A DNA stretch of 64,000 nucleotides, from NCBI GenBank assembly GCA_934457115.1, contig CAKSHI010000007.1:1-64000 (forward strand), written 5' to 3'. The notes under the pieces are model-generated. The model ran no database searches. It saw nothing but the letters and a program-made list of their open reading frames with translations, and was not told the origin of the DNA. Numbering within the stretch: the first letter of the stretch is position 1; each line of letters starts with the position of its first letter. The DNA is from an uncultured Eubacteriales bacterium (GTDB lineage Bacteria > Bacillota > Clostridia > Oscillospirales > Acutalibacteraceae). The position numbers and the translations under genes are program-made. This document shows positions 37,267 to 46,335 of the stretch, piece after piece.

Positions 37267-38001
37267 ATGAGTAAAACTGTATTAATAACAGGCGCTTCCA
37301 GAGGTATCGGCCGAGAAAGCGCAATATTGTTTGCAAAAAACGGATATAATGTAGTCGCTAATTATAACTCCTCACAAAAAGATGCCCTAAGCTTAAAAGA
37401 AACATTAGATAATTTAGGCTGCAACTGCCTAATATACAAAGCAGATGTCTCAAATATAAATGAAGTATCTTCCATGGTAAATGAGGCTTATGATAAGTTT
37501 GGGAAGATTGATGTACTAATTAATAATGCAGGAATAGCACAACAAAAACTTTTCACTGATATTACCCAAGAAGATTTTAAAAAAATGTTTGACGTCAATG
37601 TTTTGGGTGTATTCAATTGCTGCCAATGTATAGCCCCAAGTATGATTAGAAACAAAAGCGGAGTTATACTTAACATTTCATCAATGTGGGGCGAGGTAGG
37701 TGCTTCTTGCGAAGTACACTACTCCGCTTCTAAAGCAGCCGTAATAGGTTTTACAAAGGCGTTAGCTAAGGAATTAGGCCCATCAAATATAAATGTAAAT
37801 TGCGTCTCGCCGGGAGTTATCGAAACTGACATGAACAGCAATTTAGACGAGGCTTCGATTGATGCCTTAAAGGATGAAACTCCTCTTTTAAGAATAGGTA
37901 AAACAAATGATATAGCAAACACATTGCTTTTCTTGGCATCAAGTAAAGCCTCCTTTATCACAGGTCAAATAATAGGTGTCAGCGGCGGTTTTATAATATA
38001 A
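37267..38001 (+). CDS. Short-chain dehydrogenase/reductase, FabG-like
   Basis: 244 aa. Classical SDR: TGASRGIGRE cofactor loop, NNAG (~87), catalytic Ser in ISSMWG, YxxxK as YSASK (~153), and the C-terminal FITGQIIGVSGGF typical of 3-oxoacyl-ACP reductases. NADPH is likely from the Arg in the first loop. No other fatty-acid genes are near, so fabG is not asserted; it may work with the flavin reductase upstream. Confidence 0.9.
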   Translation: MSKTVLITGASRGIGRESAILFAKNGYNVVANYNSSQKDALSLKETLDNLGCNCLIYKADVSNINEVSSMVNEAYDKFGKIDVLINNAGIAQQKLFTDITQEDFKKMFDVNVLGVFNCCQCIAPSMIRNKSGVILNISSMWGEVGASCEVHYSASKAAVIGFTKALAKELGPSNINVNCVSPGVIETDMNSNLDEASIDALKDETPLLRIGKTNDIANTLLFLASSKASFITGQIIGVSGGFII

Positions 38002-38065
38002 GAATAAAATAATCTAATTTAAGCATAATAATACTACAAATATATTGTTTAAGGGTGTGCTTTAT

Positions 38066-38530
38066 ATGATTAAATTAAAACCGTTATTGATAAATATTGC
38101 TATTCCCTTGCTTTTAATAGGCGGACTAAGCGCATTATTTACCATGAGTTCAATGAACCTATATGAAACTATTAATACTCCCCCTCTTTCACCGCCGGGT
38201 TGGATTTTCCCAATAGTTTGGTCAATTTTGTTTATACTTATGGGTATTGCCTCTTATATAATATGGGAAAGCAAAAGTCCAAACAGTAAGACAGCCTTTA
38301 TTGTCTATGCAGCTCAACTTATTGTGAACTTTATGTGGAGTATTGTATTTTTTAACATTAGAGCCTATTCATTTGCAGTCGTTGTTATAATAGCTCTTAT
38401 AGTACTAATTTGCTTGAATATATTTTATTTCGCAAAAATAAAAGGCAGTGCAGGACTATTGTTAATCCCATACCTATTATGGGTAGCATTTGCAACATAC
38501 CTTAATATAGCTATAGCAATATTGAATTAA
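38066..38530 (+). CDS. TspO/MBR family membrane protein
   Basis: 154 aa from the ATG at 38066 behind AAGGG; an in-frame TTG at 38045 is less likely. Five hydrophobic helices, with the diagnostic PPLSPPGWIFPIVWSILFI, NFMWSIVFF and LLIPYLLWVAFATYLN segments. Bacterial TspO binds tetrapyrroles and is tied to stress or porphyrin handling. Likely in the same transcript as the SDR gene (64-nt gap). Confidence 0.94.
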   Translation: MIKLKPLLINIAIPLLLIGGLSALFTMSSMNLYETINTPPLSPPGWIFPIVWSILFILMGIASYIIWESKSPNSKTAFIVYAAQLIVNFMWSIVFFNIRAYSFAVVVIIALIVLICLNIFYFAKIKGSAGLLLIPYLLWVAFATYLNIAIAILN

Positions 38531-38592
38531 TATTATAAATCTACATTTTTAAAACTTTTCAACCTAAAACCATAAATTTAATTCCTTATTTT

Positions 38593-38637
38593 TTAAGCCT
38601 ATCGCTTGCGCTGCGGTACTAAATTTGATAGACTTAA
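38593..38637 (+). other. Hairpin upstream of the flavodoxin gene
   Basis: TTAAGcCTATC (38593-38603) pairs with GATAGaCTTAA (38627-38637), one mismatch, around a GC-richer loop with GCTTGCGCTGCGG. No T-run follows, so it is more a leader structure than a terminator. Confidence 0.4.
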
Positions 38638-38668
38638 TATACTATAATTTAAATAAAGGGGTTTTAGG

Positions 38669-39211
38669 TTGAAAGCATTTTTAATTATATCTATTTCTAT
38701 TATTCTTTTAATCCTCATAGCGCTTATTTCCCTTTTTCTTTGGTTAAGGAATGGAGTCAAGGCTCTAAGCAAGGACTATCCATCAAACGAGAGGATAAAA
38801 GGAAATTCTTTAAAAAAGGCACTTGTACTATACCAGCCATCTCTGCACCAAACCGCAGAAACATTTGCAAATACTGTTATGGATACCTTTTTGAATTTAG
38901 GTTATAAGGTAACTGTCAACAACATCGATCAAGGATCTATGTATAACGTAAGTCAATATGATATTATAGCCTTTGGATCACCGGTTTATGTTGGTAATGT
39001 TTCACCTAAATTTGAAAAATATGTTAAATCTCAAGATATTAAATGGAAAAAAGTAATTCTATACTCCATCGGAACCATTCAAAAGGAAAATCATGAACTT
39101 GATAACTTAGAAAATATATTAAAACAACAAAATATAGTCTATAAAATAAAGGTACAGCCTAACCCATCCGGTGAGCAAGAGTTGATCTCCTTTATTAAAA
39201 GCAGCATATAA
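38669..39211 (+). CDS. Membrane-anchored flavodoxin-like protein
   Basis: 180 aa from a TTG behind AAAGGGGTTTTAGG. One membrane helix (~3-27), then a flavodoxin fold: ALVLYQPSLHQTAETFANTV (FMN phosphate loop), YDIIAFGSPVYVGNVSP (second FMN loop), VILYSIGTIQ. It could pass electrons at the membrane, perhaps with the nearby flavin reductase; this link is inference. Confidence 0.85.
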   Translation: MKAFLIISISIILLILIALISLFLWLRNGVKALSKDYPSNERIKGNSLKKALVLYQPSLHQTAETFANTVMDTFLNLGYKVTVNNIDQGSMYNVSQYDIIAFGSPVYVGNVSPKFEKYVKSQDIKWKKVILYSIGTIQKENHELDNLENILKQQNIVYKIKVQPNPSGEQELISFIKSSI

Positions 39212-39223
39212 CAAATTTAAAAA

Positions 39224-39252
39224 ATAGGGTTTTATTGTAATTTTGACCCTAT
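39224..39252 (+). terminator. Hairpin after the flavodoxin gene
   Basis: ATAGGGT (39224-39230) pairs with ACCCTAT (39246-39252). It abuts the next hairpin directly; no T-run follows, so termination would be weak. Confidence 0.4.
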
Positions 39253-39293
39253 CTCCTTTATATAGATATTATATAAGATTTTATATAAAGGAG
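39253..39293 (+). promoter_or_regulatory. Hairpin sequestering the ribosome binding site of the holin-like gene
   Basis: CTCCTTTATATA (39253-39264) is perfectly complementary to TATATAAAGGAG (39282-39293), leaving a 17-nt loop. The right arm contains the whole AAAGGAG ribosome binding site, 8 nt before the ATG at 39302. Folding would block initiation, so translation probably needs melting, an upstream translating ribosome or a trans factor. Confidence 0.6.
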
Positions 39294-39301
39294 AATTTTT
39301 T

Positions 39302-39607
39302 ATGCTTCAATTAAAAGAAATGCTAAAAAGGTTAAAAAACCCAGCTACAATCTTAAGTATACTCTCAGAAATAATTACCATTTTAATTCTCTTAAAGGTT
39401 GATGTCAATGTAGACCTTGTGACTGGCATTGTAACGGCGGTTTGTTCTATATTAGTTCTCTTAGGTATAATGTCAAACCCCACAACTGTTACTAAGGGTT
39501 ATGGTGATGACATTCTTTATTGTAAAAACTGTCAAGAAAAAACAGAAAATGTAGTAATAAACAATGAATTATGTTGTACTAAGTGTGGCCAAAAACACGA
39601 AGAATAA
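39302..39607 (+). CDS. Phage holin-like membrane protein with C-terminal zinc ribbon
   Basis: 101 aa. Residues ~11-58 resemble phage_holin_1-type holins: KNPATILSILSEIITIL, a second hydrophobic helix, and the hallmark LGIMSNPTT (family: LGIxxDPTT). After ~70 a tail with CKNC and CTKC pairs forms a zinc-ribbon-like domain, which holins of this type do not normally carry. It stands alone with no endolysin or phage gene beside it. Possibly a domesticated holin; its translation start is buried in a hairpin. Holin function is inferred only from similarity. Confidence 0.7.
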   Translation: MLQLKEMLKRLKNPATILSILSEIITILILLKVDVNVDLVTGIVTAVCSILVLLGIMSNPTTVTKGYGDDILYCKNCQEKTENVVINNELCCTKCGQKHEE

Positions 39608-39640
39608 ACTATAAATATATTTCCAATATACAAGTACGAC

Positions 39641-39669
39641 TTGACTAAAAAGCATTTTTGTTGTAGTAT
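39641..39669 (+). promoter_or_regulatory. Promoter of the sugar transferase gene
   Basis: TTGACT (39641-39646), 17-nt spacer, TAGTAT (39664-39669). Confidence 0.6.
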
Positions 39670-39709
39670 TTAGTTATGTAAACTAAAAAAATAAAGAAGG
39701 TATTATCAA

Positions 39710-40351
39710 ATGAAAAGAATGTATAATTGTATTATAAAACGTATCTTAGACCTAATATTTGCAATTTTACTCCTTTTATTAGTATCCCCTTTACTCCTAA
39801 TTTCTGCACTTGCAGTTAGACTTTCGTCTAAGGGTGATGTAATATTCACGCAAGTAAGATCAGGATATAAGGGAAAACCTTTTAAAATGTATAAATTTCG
39901 CAGTATGCGTACGGATACCCCTAAAAACTTAGCTACAAGAGATCTCGATAACCCGGATTACTACATAACAAAAGTAGGAAGATTTTTAAGAAATACAAGT
40001 CTTGATGAATTACCTCAATTAATAAATATCATTAAAGGTGATATGAGTTTTATAGGTCCAAGGCCTGTTGTACTTCAAGAAGAAGAACTTGTCGAAAAAA
40101 GATTACAAAACGGAGTAGATAAGGTCAGACCGGGAATTTCGGGCTGGGCCCAAATAAACGGCAGAGATAAAGTCTCTATCGACGAGAAAGTAAAGTTAGA
40201 TAAGTACTATGTTGATAATATCAGTATTTGTTTAGATATTAAAATTTTCTTTAAAACACTAGCTTGTGTAGTTAAATCCAAAGATATTGTTGAAGGACCT
40301 ATAAGACAGGAAAGCACTGTTTTGCATACAAAAACAAAGGTAGCAGATTAA
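39710..40351 (+). CDS. Polyprenyl-phosphate sugar-1-phosphate transferase (bacterial sugar transferase)
   Basis: 213 aa, the small PglC-like form without extra N-terminal membrane domain. One re-entrant/membrane segment (~13-36), then VIFTQVRSGYKGKPFKMYKFRSMR, the catalytic Asp-Glu in TSLDELPQL, FIGPRPV and VRPGISGWAQINGRD. It loads a sugar phosphate on undecaprenyl phosphate to begin a surface glycan or glycoprotein sugar. No glycosyltransferase cluster accompanies it here. Confidence 0.92.
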   Translation: MKRMYNCIIKRILDLIFAILLLLLVSPLLLISALAVRLSSKGDVIFTQVRSGYKGKPFKMYKFRSMRTDTPKNLATRDLDNPDYYITKVGRFLRNTSLDELPQLINIIKGDMSFIGPRPVVLQEEELVEKRLQNGVDKVRPGISGWAQINGRDKVSIDEKVKLDKYYVDNISICLDIKIFFKTLACVVKSKDIVEGPIRQESTVLHTKTKVAD

Positions 40352-40375
40352 AATACTATTTACCCTATTATTTCT

Positions 40376-40437
40376 TAAGCCTATTATATAAAAGCTTCTT
40401 GCTATTAAGCTTTTTATAATTGGCTTTAATAGTTTAT
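40376..40437 (+). other. Long inverted repeat before the citrate synthase gene
   Basis: AAAAGCTT and AAGCTTTT form the inner stem around CTTGCTATT, with TTAAGCC...GGCTTtAA outside. It lacks a T-run; perhaps a weak terminator or leader structure. Confidence 0.35.
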
Positions 40438-40457
40438 CTTAAAGGAGTGTTAAGACT

Positions 40458-41819
40458 ATGGAAAATAAATTTTCAAAAATTACGCCCGAAATTTTAAAGC
40501 TTACGGATTTATGTTATAAAAACAGTATTATCGACCCGGGCCTTTATTATAAATACGACGTCAAAAGAGGACTTCGTGATATAAATGGTAAAGGTGTATT
40601 GGCAGGCCTTACTGAAATAGCAGAAGTCAAGGCCTATACAATCGAAGACAGCGAGATGATACCCTGCCAAGGAAAACTTTTTTATAGGGGATATGACCTA
40701 GATGACCTTGTCCATGGTTTTATTTCCGAAAATAGGTTCGGTTTTGAAGAAATTACCTACCTTTTGCTTTTTGGCGATTTGCCGTCAAAGGAAGAACTTA
40801 ACGAATTCAATGAAACTTTATCGAGCTATCGTTCCTTGCCTACAAGCTTTGTACGAGATATTATAATGAAGGCTCCAAGCCAAGACATGATGAATACATT
40901 GGCAAGAAGCGTACTTACATTGTATTCATACGATGAAAAAGCTGATGATATATCCGTTCCCAATGTTTTAAGACAATGTTTGCAGCTTATTGCTCTTTTC
41001 CCCATGCTTTCAGTATACGGATATCAAACTTACGAGCATTACCATAAAGGAAAAAGCTTATTCATTCACCCGCCGCAAAAGGAACTTTCAACTGCGGAAA
41101 ATATTCTTTATATCCTAAGGCCGGACAGCAAATATACTGAACTTGAAGCTCGTATATTAGATATTGCCTTGGTTCTTCATGCTGAGCATGGAGGAGGAAA
41201 TAACTCAACCTTTACAACACATGTTGTTTCATCATCAGGAACTGACACATATTCCGCAATAGCGGCTTCTTTAGGTTCTTTAAAAGGGCCTAAGCATGGT
41301 GGTGCCAACATAAAAGTTATAAAAATGTTTGAAAACATAAAAGAAAATATAAAGGACTGGGAAGACGAAGACGAAATAACCTCTTATCTTTCCGATATGT
41401 TAAATAAAAAAGTTTTTGACAAATCGGGCCTTATATATGGAATGGGTCATGCAGTATATTCACTCTCAGACCCTAGAGCTAACATATTAAAAGGCTTTGT
41501 TGAAAAACTTTCCAAAGAAAAAAATAAAACAAAAGAATTTAAACTTTACTCTCTAATAGAGCGTATAGCTCCTGACGTCATTGCAAAGGAAAGACGTATA
41601 TATAAAGGTGTAAGTGCTAATGTGGACTTTTATAGCGGATTCGTTTATGATATGCTGGGTCTTCCAAGAGAATTGTATACTCCAATATTTGCTATATCAC
41701 GTATTTCAGGATGGAGTGCTCATAGAATAGAAGAACTAATAAATGAAGGCAAAATTATACGTCCTGCATATAAGAGCATTGCTAAACATAAAAGTTATAA
41801 AAAATTTGAAGAAAGATAA
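40458..41819 (+). CDS. gltA: Citrate synthase
   Basis: 453 aa. Contains the citrate synthase core: LFYRGYDLDDLV, the catalytic His segment HAEHGGGNNSTFTTHVV, GPKHGGANIKV, YGMGHAVYSLSDPRA and a late Asp region with VDFYSGFVYDMLGLP. It condenses acetyl-CoA and oxaloacetate; in anaerobes it feeds glutamate synthesis. The extra N-terminal ~60 residues are like the longer clostridial type. AAAGGAGTG precedes the ATG. Re- versus si-type cannot be judged, but the fold is that of the usual si-type. Confidence 0.95.
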   Translation: MENKFSKITPEILKLTDLCYKNSIIDPGLYYKYDVKRGLRDINGKGVLAGLTEIAEVKAYTIEDSEMIPCQGKLFYRGYDLDDLVHGFISENRFGFEEITYLLLFGDLPSKEELNEFNETLSSYRSLPTSFVRDIIMKAPSQDMMNTLARSVLTLYSYDEKADDISVPNVLRQCLQLIALFPMLSVYGYQTYEHYHKGKSLFIHPPQKELSTAENILYILRPDSKYTELEARILDIALVLHAEHGGGNNSTFTTHVVSSSGTDTYSAIAASLGSLKGPKHGGANIKVIKMFENIKENIKDWEDEDEITSYLSDMLNKKVFDKSGLIYGMGHAVYSLSDPRANILKGFVEKLSKEKNKTKEFKLYSLIERIAPDVIAKERRIYKGVSANVDFYSGFVYDMLGLPRELYTPIFAISRISGWSAHRIEELINEGKIIRPAYKSIAKHKSYKKFEER

Positions 41820-41891
41820 TTTCAAAATTTTCTTCGTTTAATTATTATCGTTTTGCTTATAATAACTCTTGTCGCAAGAAAGGAGTATGTT

Positions 41892-42098
41892 ATGCCAAAC
41901 GATAATTTTTTTAATAGATTTTTAAAAGGTAATAAAAGTAAAGACAAGGATGCCATAAAACCCAATGTAGATGTATACGATTTAGCCTCTACCTTGCAAA
42001 ATGAGGGAAAGGGATCTATAAATTCAGATGTAAGTGGCAGCTACACGGGTATGACAAACGATAATGAAACGCCCATACAAGATGCTGATGATCTTTAA
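41892..42098 (+). CDS. Small acidic hypothetical protein
   Basis: 68 aa from the ATG at 41892, which has AAAGGAG 8 nt upstream. Basic start (NRFLKGNKSKDKDAIK), then NVDVYDLASTLQNEGKG and SDVSGSYTGM, ending QDADDL. No membrane segment. I do not know its family; the organised composition and strong ribosome binding site argue that it is real. It follows gltA by 72 nt. Confidence 0.6.
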   Translation: MPNDNFFNRFLKGNKSKDKDAIKPNVDVYDLASTLQNEGKGSINSDVSGSYTGMTNDNETPIQDADDL

Positions 42099-42129
42099 AA
42101 AATATTATTTCACTTACAATCATAGAGTA

Positions 42130-42158
42130 GATTTCACCGCCCATTAGGTGGCAAAATC
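42130..42158 (+). other. Hairpin after the small acidic protein gene
   Basis: GATTTcaCCgCC and GGtGGcaAAATC pair around CATTA. Its CACCGCC...GGTGG core recalls the last hairpin of the element before nrdR, but the similarity is short. Confidence 0.35.
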
Positions 42159-42204
42159 CGTTATAATATTAAAACTATATAATATTTGACATCTATAAAA
42201 ATTT

Positions 42205-42230
42205 AGCCACCATATATTAATATGGTGGCT
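42205..42230. terminator. Bidirectional terminator between the small gene and clpC
   Basis: AGCCACCATAT and ATATGGTGGCT form an 11-bp stem with a 4-nt loop; T-rich DNA follows on both strands. It sits between convergent genes. Confidence 0.8.
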
Positions 42231-42250
42231 TCTTGTTTTTCAACAAAGAT

Positions 42251-44731
42251 TTATTTTACAGTGGAAAATTGAAATTCTCCGTCTTTGAAATCGCAAATTA
42301 CTTTATCTGAAGTTTTAACCTCTTTTTCAAGTATTTTTTCAGAAAGTTTATCTTCTATTTGAGATTGAATAGCTCTTCTAAGCGGACGTGCTCCATAAAC
42401 AGGGTCAAATCCATTTTTAGCAATAGTCTTAACAGCTTGGTCTGTAAATTCTATTTCTATATCCATAGCCTTAACTCTTTCTTTTAATTGTGAAAGCATA
42501 CGGCCTGCTATTTTCTCTATATCCTCTGATGTTAGTTTATTGAAAACAATAATATCATCAACACGATTTAAAAATTCCGGTTTAAAAGTATTCCTTAACT
42601 CTTCCATAACAGTATCGTGCAACTTTTTAGAATCTACATCCTTGTTGTCCGCATCGTTAAATCCTAGACTTTTATTGTTTTTGGTGATAAGCCTTGCCCC
42701 AACATTTGAGGTCATGATTATTATAGTATTTTTAAAGTTAACGTGTCTTCCTTGAGAATCAGTGAGGACGCCGTCTTCTAGAATTTGAAGAAGCATATTA
42801 AATACATCCGGGTGAGCTTTCTCTATCTCATCAAATAAGACTACTGAATATGGTCTTCTTCTAACTTTTTCGGTAAGTTGACCGCCCTCATCATATCCTA
42901 CATATCCCGGAGGTGAACCAACTAATTTAGACACAGTATGCTTCTCCATATATTCTGACATATCAAAACGTATCATGGCATTCTCATCGCCAAACAATAC
43001 CTTTGCCAAAGACTTGCAAAGCTCAGTCTTACCTACACCGGTCGGACCTAAGAATATAAACGAACCTACGGGTCTATTTGGATCCTTAAGACCTACTCTT
43101 CCTCTTCTTATAGCCTTTGCCACTGCGCTTACCGCTTTATCTTGACCAACTATTCTTTCGTGTAATATATCTTCCATCTTTAGAAGTCTCTCGGCTTCTT
43201 CTTCTGTCAATTGTACCACAGGTATAGAGGTCCAGCTGGAAACTATTTGCGCTATATCTTCGGCAGTTACCTCTCCATTGGTTTTTTCATGTTTATCTTT
43301 CCAAACCTGTTTTTTCTCGTTAAGTGCTTCTCTTGCTTTCTTCTCTTGATCTCTCAAATTAGCAGCTCGTTCAAAGTGTTGAGCGTTAATTGAAGCGGCC
43401 TTTTCTTTTTCGAGTTCTTTAACTTTCTTTTCAAGCTCCTGGAGTTCATCAGGAGCTGTGTATGCTTTAAGCCTTACCCTTGATGCTGCTTCATCGATTA
43501 AGTCGATAGCTTTATCCGGCAAATATCTGTCTGCAATATATCTTGATGAAAGCTTAACTGCGGCGTTAATTGCCTCATCTGTTATTTTAACCTTATGGTG
43601 AGCTTCGTATCTGTCTCGAAGTCCCTTTAAAATCATAACAGCTTCTTCTTCTGTCGGTTCACCAACGGTTACAGGCTGGAATCTTCTTTCAAGTGCTGCG
43701 TCTTTTTCAATGTGTTTTCTATATTCATTTATTGTAGTAGCACCTATTACTTGGAAATCTCCTCTTGCCAATGACGGTTTTAATATATTAGCTACATCGG
43801 CTGAGCCCTCTGCAGATCCCGCTCCTATTATCGTGTGAAGTTCATCAATAAATAGTATGACATTTTTTGCTTTCTTAACTTCATCTATTGCATTTTTAAT
43901 TCTATCCTCAAAATCACCTCTATACTTTGTACCTGCTATCATGCTTGTAAGGTCTAAGGATATAATCCTTTTGTTTTTCAAAAGTTCCGGAACTTCGCCT
44001 GAAACTATTTTTAATGCAAGCCCTTCGGCAACTGCGGTTTTTCCTACTCCGGGTTCACCAATCAAACATGGGTTGTTCTTGGTTCTTCTTGATAGTATTT
44101 GTACTACCCTTTCTATCTCTTCTTGACGTCCAATTACAGGGTCAATCTCGCCTTTTTTAGCCATATCAGTAAGATCTCTTCCAAATTGGTCAAGTGTCTT
44201 GGTTAGACCGTTGCCCTTTGAATGCTTATTTGATTTATTGTACCCATTGTTAAAATAACCCGAAGTTTCGATATAGTCTTCCTCATTTTCAGAACCAAAA
44301 TAATCATTTAGTTTATCGAGAATATCCGAGTTTTTAATACCCATTTCTTTTAAAAATCTAACAGCATAACTGTCGTTTTCCTCTATAAGAGCTACCAATA
44401 AATGTTCAGTACCTATATAATTGTGGTTAAATCTTGCAGCCTGCATTACTGCTATTTGTAAAATTCTTTTTGTCCTTGGTGTGAAATCGTCAGGAGTTAC
44501 TTCCGTCATGATTCCTGTGCCTATTTTCTCCTTAATCATAGCTTCGAGAACTTCATATTTTGCTCCTAAGTCGTTTAAAACCGCAGCAGCTACGCCGTTG
44601 CCCTCTTTTAATAAACCTAAAAGTATATGCTCGCTTCCAACATATGTGTGACCCATCATAGAAGCATTTTCTATTGCTAAGTTAAGGGCTAAATTAGCTT
44701 TTTCTGTAAAACTATTAAATCTATACATCAT
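42251..44731 (-). CDS. clpC: ClpC-type AAA+ chaperone/protease ATPase
   Basis: 826 aa. N-terminal Clp repeats (~5-145), AAA-1 with GEPGVGKTAVAEGLA, the middle UVR-type coiled coil (~415-470), AAA-2 with GPTGVGKTELCKSLA and the sensor/arginine-finger region, and a C-terminal D2 small domain. It unfolds substrates for ClpP, including proteins marked by McsB phosphoarginine. Last gene of ctsR-mcsA-mcsB-clpC, 25 nt after mcsB. Two adjacent ATG codons follow AAGGGG; either may be used. Confidence 0.97.
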   Translation of the reverse strand: MMYRFNSFTEKANLALNLAIENASMMGHTYVGSEHILLGLLKEGNGVAAAVLNDLGAKYEVLEAMIKEKIGTGIMTEVTPDDFTPRTKRILQIAVMQAARFNHNYIGTEHLLVALIEENDSYAVRFLKEMGIKNSDILDKLNDYFGSENEEDYIETSGYFNNGYNKSNKHSKGNGLTKTLDQFGRDLTDMAKKGEIDPVIGRQEEIERVVQILSRRTKNNPCLIGEPGVGKTAVAEGLALKIVSGEVPELLKNKRIISLDLTSMIAGTKYRGDFEDRIKNAIDEVKKAKNVILFIDELHTIIGAGSAEGSADVANILKPSLARGDFQVIGATTINEYRKHIEKDAALERRFQPVTVGEPTEEEAVMILKGLRDRYEAHHKVKITDEAINAAVKLSSRYIADRYLPDKAIDLIDEAASRVRLKAYTAPDELQELEKKVKELEKEKAASINAQHFERAANLRDQEKKAREALNEKKQVWKDKHEKTNGEVTAEDIAQIVSSWTSIPVVQLTEEEAERLLKMEDILHERIVGQDKAVSAVAKAIRRGRVGLKDPNRPVGSFIFLGPTGVGKTELCKSLAKVLFGDENAMIRFDMSEYMEKHTVSKLVGSPPGYVGYDEGGQLTEKVRRRPYSVVLFDEIEKAHPDVFNMLLQILEDGVLTDSQGRHVNFKNTIIIMTSNVGARLITKNNKSLGFNDADNKDVDSKKLHDTVMEELRNTFKPEFLNRVDDIIVFNKLTSEDIEKIAGRMLSQLKERVKAMDIEIEFTDQAVKTIAKNGFDPVYGARPLRRAIQSQIEDKLSEKILEKEVKTSDKVICDFKDGEFQFSTVK

Positions 44732-44756
44732 AATTCCCCTTTTCTCATTAAATTAA

Positions 44757-45779
44757 TTAGGCTTTTGATAGTGTTTCCTTTATAAAAGAAGCTCTTTTTA
44801 TATCTCTTTGTCTGCCATTAAGATTTTCATTACTAATTAATGATAATGTCGCCGGCTGACAATTAACAATAAGTGAGTTGATTGTATCATAAGAGATATT
44901 TTTAATCTCTCCTATTCCAATACCCAAACGTATATTTGAAATAAGCTCCATAAATTCATCATTATTAATCATTTTTGCATTTAAAAGAATACCCAAAGAC
45001 CTTCCTATCATATCTAAAACTTCTTCATGTTTTAGCATTGATTCTCTTGCGGCTCTTTCTTGGGATATTAACTGTGCTGCTATATCCTTCAAATTTTTAA
45101 TTGCTTCGCTTTCGGAAATTCCTAAGCTTACTTGGTTTGAAAGCTGGTATAATGCTCCCCTTACGGCACTGCCTTCACCATAGGTTCCTCTAATGGCAAA
45201 GCCCAATTTTAAAAGTCCGGAGCTTATTCTATTTATCGACCCACTTTCTTGAAGTGCCGGCAAGTGAAGCATAATGGACGCTCTCATACCCGTACCAAGA
45301 TTTGTAGGACAAGCAGTTAAATAGCCAAGCTTTTTATCAAATGCATAAGACAAGTGCTCATCTAAAAATTCATCTATCTTATTTGCGATATCGTAGCTCT
45401 CTTCTAATGAAAGTCCCTCTTTCATAACTTGAAGCCTAATATGGTCCTCTTCATTTATCATCAAACTTATTGATTCGTCTTTAGATAGGATAAGGTGCCT
45501 TCCCTCGGTCTTAGATATAAATTCAGGGCTGACTAAATGCTTTTCGACTAAAGATACTCTTTGACTTTGGTTAAGTTTTTCTATATCTATAACTTGAAAT
45601 TTATCCTTAAACTGTTCCTCTTTTAAAATAGCATTTTCTATAGTCTTTGCTATTTTATTTTTATCCTCTTTTTTGAGTTTTAATGCAAAAGGAAAATCTT
45701 TTAAATTTCTTGCAAGTCTTATCCTAGAGCTTATTACAACGTCACTTTCTTTACCGCTTTTTTCATACCATTTAGTCAT
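44757..45779 (-). CDS. mcsB: Protein arginine kinase McsB
   Basis: 340 aa from the ATG at 45779 (TKWYEKSGKESDVVISSRIRLARN is the usual start; an upstream in-frame reading lies within mcsA). Phosphagen-kinase fold with SSRIRLARNL, LTACPTNLGTGMRASIMLHLP (catalytic Cys in ACPTNLGTG) and RGTYGEGS. It phosphorylates arginine on misfolded proteins and on CtsR. Overlaps the mcsA stop by 8 nt, which implies translational coupling with its activator. Confidence 0.96.
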   Translation of the reverse strand: MTKWYEKSGKESDVVISSRIRLARNLKDFPFALKLKKEDKNKIAKTIENAILKEEQFKDKFQVIDIEKLNQSQRVSLVEKHLVSPEFISKTEGRHLILSKDESISLMINEEDHIRLQVMKEGLSLEESYDIANKIDEFLDEHLSYAFDKKLGYLTACPTNLGTGMRASIMLHLPALQESGSINRISSGLLKLGFAIRGTYGEGSAVRGALYQLSNQVSLGISESEAIKNLKDIAAQLISQERAARESMLKHEEVLDMIGRSLGILLNAKMINNDEFMELISNIRLGIGIGEIKNISYDTINSLIVNCQPATLSLISNENLNGRQRDIKRASFIKETLSKA

Positions 45780-46278
45780 TTCTACTTTCCCCTTCCATTT
45801 CCTTAATTTTATCTCTAAGTTTTGCAGCCTCTTCAAATTCTTCATTTTTGATTGCTTGTGAAAGTTTTAACCTTAACTCTTTTATTTCATTTTGAGCCTT
45901 GGCCTCCGGATTTTCTCCTGATGATATTCTTCCTTTGTGAGTTGTACTTCCATGTATTCTTTGTATTGTAGGCAACATTTCATTATAAAATGTTTCGTAA
46001 CAATGCGCACAGCCTACTTTGCCGCTATTTACTATATCATTAAAGGATGAACCACAAAAATCACATCTTTTAGTTTTGGGAAGTAAATTATTTTCATATG
46101 GTTTTCCTAAGAAGCTTCCCCAAAAATTGCCGAAATCGGATACAAAATCATCAAACAAATTCATATATCCAAGCTCTTTAGCGCATTGTGGACAAAGCAT
46201 ATATTCTTTAAATTCACCATTTACAATCGTTTTAATATGTGTAGTTGCCATATTTTTTGAACATGATTGACATAACAT
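45772..46278 (-). CDS. mcsA: McsA, activator of McsB, with two zinc fingers and a UVR domain
   Basis: 168 aa from the ATG at 46278 behind GGGGGAA. CxxC pairs at the start (CQSC, CPQC) and in the middle (CDFC, CAHC) give two treble-clef-like zinc sites; the C-terminal ~35 residues (LSQAIKNEEFEEAAKLRDKI) are a UVR domain. It binds and activates McsB. Second gene of the operon, 57 nt after ctsR. Confidence 0.95.
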   Translation of the reverse strand: MLCQSCSKNMATTHIKTIVNGEFKEYMLCPQCAKELGYMNLFDDFVSDFGNFWGSFLGKPYENNLLPKTKRCDFCGSSFNDIVNSGKVGCAHCYETFYNEMLPTIQRIHGSTTHKGRISSGENPEAKAQNEIKELRLKLSQAIKNEEFEEAAKLRDKIKEMEGESRND

Positions 46279-46335
46279 TTCAAATTCCCCCATATCACTT
46301 TATTATTTAATGTTCTTATTTTAAAAATTCAATCA

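Noticed and set aside
42130..42158. Third copy of the nrdR/ppa leader element
   Set aside because: Only the short CACCGCC/GGTGG hairpin matches; the conserved ATTTAAAT-GGAGCA and ACAGATT blocks are missing.
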